A stretch of DNA of 9,318 nt from Spirochaetaceae bacterium (GTDB taxonomy: Bacteria > Spirochaetota > Spirochaetia > Treponematales > Breznakiellaceae): NCBI GenBank assembly GCA_031284085.1, contig JAITAM010000178.1:1-9318 (forward strand). The letters are read 5' to 3'. This document shows, piece after piece, positions 5,963 to 9,318 of the stretch (the stretch's first letter is position 1; each line of letters opens with the position of its first letter). The notes below the pieces were generated by a model that did no database searches, was not told the origin of the DNA, and saw only the letters and a list, made by a program, of their open reading frames with translations. The position numbers were made by a program, and so were the translations under genes.

Positions 5963-6025
5963 TCAGGCAAAAGCCGTACGACCGCCCACGATACAAGACC
6001 GAAACTTAGAAACAGGCCGTTCCTG
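5963..6025 (-). repeat. dispersed repeat, right copy, entering the 3' end of the spsF-like gene
   Basis: Two parts match the 3' flank of tatT. The first, TCAGGCAAAAGCCGTAC (5963-5979), equals 159-176 apart from one missing A. The second, 6009-6025, is GAAACAGG-CCGTT-CCTG; it resembles the GAAACAGCC-TGT-GGCTG units at 201-217 and 222-238. On the minus strand both hairpins are followed by TTTC and then, after 24-29 bases, by GTACGGCTTTT. Here the hairpin lies inside the last codons of the spsF-like gene (stop at 6006-6008); at tatT it lies after the stop. Confidence 0.55.
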
Positions 6026-6689
6026 CCGTTAAGGCCTCGATGATAAGCTCTCCCCGGTAGCGCTGCTGCAAATCAGACGGTAAAGCCGCATACAATTTCT
6101 GCGCCTGTGTATAATCTTCTGCTGTGTCTACGGTTACCCGCAAATGAGGAGCCTGCCAGCATACAGGCGCTAAAGGACGATGGACTAAAAAGCGCTGTGG
6201 ATGCCGGTATAAATATGGACAGACATGCTCACGGTCGCTTGCAAGAACCGCTTCCCTTTCTGCACAGAGCAGCGCCTCGGCTGCTACCGACTCCACACCG
6301 GCGCCGTACGGTAAAGCGCTGTAACCGGCATAATCAGCTCCTAAATCGAGAGCTTGGGCATTGATAGCAAAGGCCGCATCGGCAAAGACAAAGGGATTGT
6401 CTCCAGTTGCGCGGATGATCCTATCCAGATGGTAAAGGCGGATTGCATCACAGTAGCGGCTCAAAACATCCTCTTTTGAGCCTGCACAGAGCAAAAACGC
6501 CGCTTCCTGTGCAAGCGGAGCAAAAGTATCGACACAATCTTTCGGACAGGCAAGTATGTACTGCTCGCTGCGCACCTGCCTAAGCGCCTCCATAACCCGA
6601 ACAATCATAGGCTTAGAGCCTAAAGGCAGAAGAGCTTTTCGTGGTAGACGCTTTGAATCAAGGCGGGCCTGCAAGACAATGCCAGTCAT
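6006..6689 (-). CDS. SpsF-like cytidylyltransferase (nucleotide-sugar synthesis)
   Basis: A 227-residue cytoplasmic protein of the SpsF/acylneuraminate cytidylyltransferase type, expected to transfer CMP from CTP to an acidic sugar or related group. The nucleotide-binding signature QARLDSKRLPRKAL (7-20) is clear, although the usual Gly after LP is Arg17. Further family motifs are RATGDNPF (93-100, the metal-binding GD), REHV (153-156) and LRVTVDTAEDY (183-193). The length is near normal. Its ATG overlaps the stop of the upstream gene in the sequence ATGA, with GGAG (6696-6699) 6 bases before, so it is translated with that gene. The last residues, TAGTACF, are encoded by a dispersed hairpin repeat and may be a late addition. 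The family is secure; the sugar is unknown. T. pallidum has an spsF-annotated gene that may be the counterpart. Confidence 0.88.
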   Translation of the reverse strand: MTGIVLQARLDSKRLPRKALLPLGSKPMIVRVMEALRQVRSEQYILACPKDCVDTFAPLAQEAAFLLCAGSKEDVLSRYCDAIRLYHLDRIIRATGDNPFVFADAAFAINAQALDLGADYAGYSALPYGAGVESVAAEALLCAEREAVLASDREHVCPYLYRHPQRFLVHRPLAPVCWQAPHLRVTVDTAEDYTQAQKLYAALPSDLQQRYRGELIIEALTAGTACF

Positions 6690-7759
6690 GTGCCGCTCCG
6701 TACTATAGGTGCAGGCGGCGGTTCTTCCTCAATATCAGACGAACTCGGCCGATCGGAGAGCTGCATCTGCTCTAGCGCCTCAAGTTCCGGTCGCTCACTG
6801 ACATCTTCCCATAGTTCAATAATAGCACGAACATCGCTTTTGAACCGGTAGCGATTCGTTTTTACCCAGCGCCGCCCTTGGGAAAACTCAGTCCATGCCG
6901 AACCCAACCCCTTCCCAGAACGCCACCAATAGCTGATGAAACGGCGCATAGGAACGATCGCACTATCCCCATGAAATAGCGGCGCAACGTTTTTAAGGTA
7001 AAACCTGCGATAGTTGTAATCGGCTGTGCTGTCGTCTGTCGGTATATCACCATCGTAAGAGAGCCGAATTAAGTGCGTTGAGTTAATGTGTTCTCCCCAC
7101 AAATGGGCGCGAAAGCCAAAATCCATAAGCTGCCATTGCGTGTTTTTAATGGTACTGTCAAAACCGCCCAATCCGATGAAACGCGTGCGATCATAAATAC
7201 CCACACCGTCAAAAGGGTATAGACTCATCTCGCCTTCTTTTGTCGGCACAAGGAGGACACGCTTTACCGTGCTTTTATACGCAAGAGGTATTGAAATAGT
7301 CGGCAGCGTTTCAAAGTGCGAGTTCTGTATGAGAGGCACGGTACACAAACGCCGGTACACGCCGGTATTGAGAAGCAGCCGTTCCGCCATGCGCAGCGCC
7401 CCTCCCGAATGAAGAATACGAAGATCATCCCATAGCACAAAAAAGAGCGGACTGGATAATTCACCGACCGCAAGGTTTATCTGCTCACCGGTAGTAATTG
7501 CTTGTTTAAGGAAGATAAAGCTCACCTGTGGGAAACGTTCGGATAATTCATCGACATCGTAGCGTTCACGAGAGCCTTCTATGCTGATGATATAATCAAA
7601 GCCTATCTTTTCCAACTCTTGGAACAAAGTACGCCTTGGATAGCGCCCGCCGCGTGAGAGCAGTATTGCAGAGAGCCCTGAGAATGCGGCACGGCTTGTT
7701 CCTCCAACAGCCGTATAGGAAGGCACAGAATCGTTAAAAGTTGTAGGTATAGTATTCAT
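6686..7759 (-). CDS. GT-A-like glycosyltransferase-like protein
   Basis: A 357-residue protein with no signal peptide or clear membrane helix. Features of a GT2-like (GT-A) fold are visible: FQELEKIGFDYIISIEGSRE (46-65), a DxD-like site FFVLWDDLRI (106-115), and an acceptor-side block IYDRTRFIGLGGFDSTI (188-204) followed by WQLMDFGFRAHLWG (209-222), which recalls the GGFDE...ED motif. The C-terminus (from about 335) is Ser/Glu/Pro-rich and likely disordered. The start is ATG 7759, with GAGGTG just upstream in the overlapping gene; the longer frame to 7933 would lie inside that gene and has no family-like residues. It overlaps the radical SAM gene by 26 bases and the spsF-like gene by 4. The donor and acceptor are not evident, and it could be a GT-A protein of another activity. 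Confidence 0.7.
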   Translation of the reverse strand: MNTIPTTFNDSVPSYTAVGGTSRAAFSGLSAILLSRGGRYPRRTLFQELEKIGFDYIISIEGSRERYDVDELSERFPQVSFIFLKQAITTGEQINLAVGELSSPLFFVLWDDLRILHSGGALRMAERLLLNTGVYRRLCTVPLIQNSHFETLPTISIPLAYKSTVKRVLLVPTKEGEMSLYPFDGVGIYDRTRFIGLGGFDSTIKNTQWQLMDFGFRAHLWGEHINSTHLIRLSYDGDIPTDDSTADYNYRRFYLKNVAPLFHGDSAIVPMRRFISYWWRSGKGLGSAWTEFSQGRRWVKTNRYRFKSDVRAIIELWEDVSERPELEALEQMQLSDRPSSSDIEEEPPPAPIVRSGT

Positions 7760-9269
7760 CACACCTCGCACAGAGTCCCAGTTCTTCCCAGCTCTTTGTG
7801 TTACTTGCAGCGCAGTGTTGGGTATACCATGCTTCGCCCCGTAACCAGATGGTTTCAAGCGTTTCGGTAAATACATTCCCCAGCACTCGGCTACATGACA
7901 GGTCCTCACGGCAAGCGGGTACGGCGCCGTCAAGCAAAATAGCTATATCCCGTGATAAATGCCAGCATGGATGGCGTATTAAAGGAGAAAGGTCCGAAGC
8001 TTGCAGAAAGGGGAGTGCACCACAGAAATCATCGTACTTTTGAATGATGATATTTACGTTCTTGTCCTTCCAAAACCGATAGAACTGTTCAATATCATCT
8101 TCACCACCGTTTACTCGCACTGCCTGTACATAGGTATCTTTCGGAAAAAGCTCGGCTAATCTGTTCGCTCTTGCCACAGCTTCTTCATAACCGGCGCCGC
8201 GTAACTCATGGTACCGGTGCGGACTATACGCATCCAACGAAATTATCCATGAAATGGGCGGCTGGCGGTTTATACGAGGAGGACAATCCGCTACTGCATC
8301 TACAATCGCTTGTAATTCGTCTTCTTTCCAGCCTATGCCCGAAGTCTCAATGATAAGCGACAGAGCTTCTCGGCTCAAGACCGCCCGAATAAGGTCTACT
8401 TTATGAGGGTGCAGAGCAATTTCTCCCCATAATGACAGGTCTATAACTGCATCACCGGAAAAAGCACCGATACTCTCAAGCAAATTAGAAAAGTGTTCAA
8501 GCGATAACGGAGGAAGCGGCTTTGCTTTTTGCAAAGGATAGGGACAAAGCACGCACTGCTGAGGACAAAGCCGAGTTGCTTCAATCGCATAAAACGCCGG
8601 TAAGGTGCGCAGAATGTCCGGTTTGTCTTGTATAAGCGCCCCTACAGATGACGCACCCCCGTTAAGCCCTGCCTGCATAAAGCGTGTTAAGAGCAGCATA
8701 TTGCGCTTGGAATCTGCTGTGAATTGAAGACGGTAATGCCGCAAATCAACCGGCGCAATCTCAGTCTCAATGTCAAAGGAATTTATATCTTTCTGAATAA
8801 CCGAAAACAGAGTATCACGTTTCACAGGTTCATGGTTATCGACAGCCAGCTTTGCCAGTATTGCCGCGGTACTTGGAGCAAGTACTTCAGGCGATAAACC
8901 GAAAGGCCAGCCGTCCGCATACGAATACTCTGCTCTGTAGCGAAGGTGCCGCTGTGCAATGCTTCCTGCAAGAATCGGGTCTAAGAAAGGACAATCCGCC
9001 CAAGCAAAATAGAGAAGATCAGAGCCTGCCGCTACCTGCGCAAGTGTCTCAAGGAGAATCTTCACGCTCCACTCAGGCGCGGCAATACGGGTGCATGACT
9101 CCGGCATCGCTACAGTAGCACCTTCTTGCACCAGTACCACAACGTGCCTAACGCCCGCAAATGCAGATACCCGATCAATGGCATGAGAAAATGCGCTCTT
9201 AGATAAGAGTACCGGTTCATAAGCATAAGAAGAAAGCTCAACAGCATACAGCACGGCAACAGTATTCAT
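7734..9269 (-). CDS. Spiro-SPASM-type protein: nucleotidyltransferase-like domain fused to radical SAM and SPASM
   Basis: A 511-residue protein matching the layout of the spirochaete 'spiro-SPASM' family. Residues 1-200 look like a GT-A/nucleotidyltransferase fold, with LLYFAWADCPFLDP (85-98) at the usual metal site. Residues 225-430 are a radical SAM domain whose cluster motif is C235-x3-C239-x2-C242 (CPQQCVLC); LSLWGEIALHP (279-289) follows where the family often has GGEP-like residues. The SPASM part has C435, then G448-x4-C453, C459, C486 and C500-x2-C503, enough for auxiliary 4Fe-4S binding. It should use S-adenosylmethionine for radical chemistry, with sugar or peptide as substrate unknown. 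The ATG at 9269 has no Shine-Dalgarno and in-frame TAA-TAG lie 4-9 bases upstream, so the start is fixed and may depend on coupling to an upstream gene. It is the first gene of the leftward cassette within this window. Confidence 0.85.
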   Translation of the reverse strand: MNTVAVLYAVELSSYAYEPVLLSKSAFSHAIDRVSAFAGVRHVVVLVQEGATVAMPESCTRIAAPEWSVKILLETLAQVAAGSDLLYFAWADCPFLDPILAGSIAQRHLRYRAEYSYADGWPFGLSPEVLAPSTAAILAKLAVDNHEPVKRDTLFSVIQKDINSFDIETEIAPVDLRHYRLQFTADSKRNMLLLTRFMQAGLNGGASSVGALIQDKPDILRTLPAFYAIEATRLCPQQCVLCPYPLQKAKPLPPLSLEHFSNLLESIGAFSGDAVIDLSLWGEIALHPHKVDLIRAVLSREALSLIIETSGIGWKEDELQAIVDAVADCPPRINRQPPISWIISLDAYSPHRYHELRGAGYEEAVARANRLAELFPKDTYVQAVRVNGGEDDIEQFYRFWKDKNVNIIIQKYDDFCGALPFLQASDLSPLIRHPCWHLSRDIAILLDGAVPACREDLSCSRVLGNVFTETLETIWLRGEAWYTQHCAASNTKSWEELGLCARCDEYYTYNF

Positions 9270-9318
9270 AGTCTATTAAGTATCGGCAGGTTTGTAAGAA
9301 ACTAGAAGCTCCTCGCAC

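Noticed and set aside
7760..7933. Longer start for the GT-A-like gene
   Set aside because: The extra 58 residues are an out-of-frame reading of the radical SAM C-terminus; ATG 7759 has a good GAGGTG site.

Overview
The window looks like chromosomal DNA from a spirochaete of the genus Treponema, probably one of the host-associated species of moderate G+C content; the species cannot be fixed from the sequence alone. The grounds are a TatT-type TPR lipoprotein (described from Treponema pallidum), a radical SAM protein with the layout of the spirochaete 'spiro-SPASM' family, relaxed spirochaetal lipoboxes and clear AGGAGG-type ribosome binding sites. No RNA gene, insertion sequence, phage gene or CRISPR array is visible.

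Region 1 (1-244) has no gene. It holds an array of 23-base tandem repeats that runs off the left edge, a weak hairpin, half of a dispersed repeat, and two tandem 21-base hairpin units just past the stop of tatT. Region 2 (245-1198, minus) is tatT, with a GTG start, its own promoter and a small operator-like inverted repeat. Region 3 (1387-5859, plus) holds four genes in one direction: a P-loop protein with an Asp23/Gls24-like C-terminus; an exported TPR protein built on what looks like a dead peptidase MA-like metallopeptidase; an AIM24/TIGR00266 protein; and a lipoprotein with CsgG/LpoB-like modules around TPR-like helices. The gaps between them (80-135 bases) carry a strong promoter, a leader hairpin touching the Shine-Dalgarno, and a perfect 16-base palindrome, so this is probably a set of neighbouring units rather than one tight operon.

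Region 4 (5860-6005) is a convergent gap holding a second copy of the dispersed repeat. Region 5 (6006-9269, minus) is a compact three-gene operon with overlapping genes. Transcribed right to left, it encodes a fusion of a nucleotidyltransferase-like domain with radical SAM and SPASM domains, a GT-A-like glycosyltransferase-like protein, and an SpsF-like cytidylyltransferase.

Regions 2 and 3 suggest an envelope theme: TatT is the periplasmic lipoprotein partner of a TRAP-type ligand-binding protein, and two neighbours are exported or lipidated proteins with TPR-type helices. Region 5 suggests synthesis and transfer of an activated, possibly unusual, sugar. The most notable points are the three-gene sugar/radical SAM cassette, the P-loop/Asp23 fusion, the pseudo-metallopeptidase, and a dispersed hairpin repeat that has entered the 3' end of the spsF-like gene.
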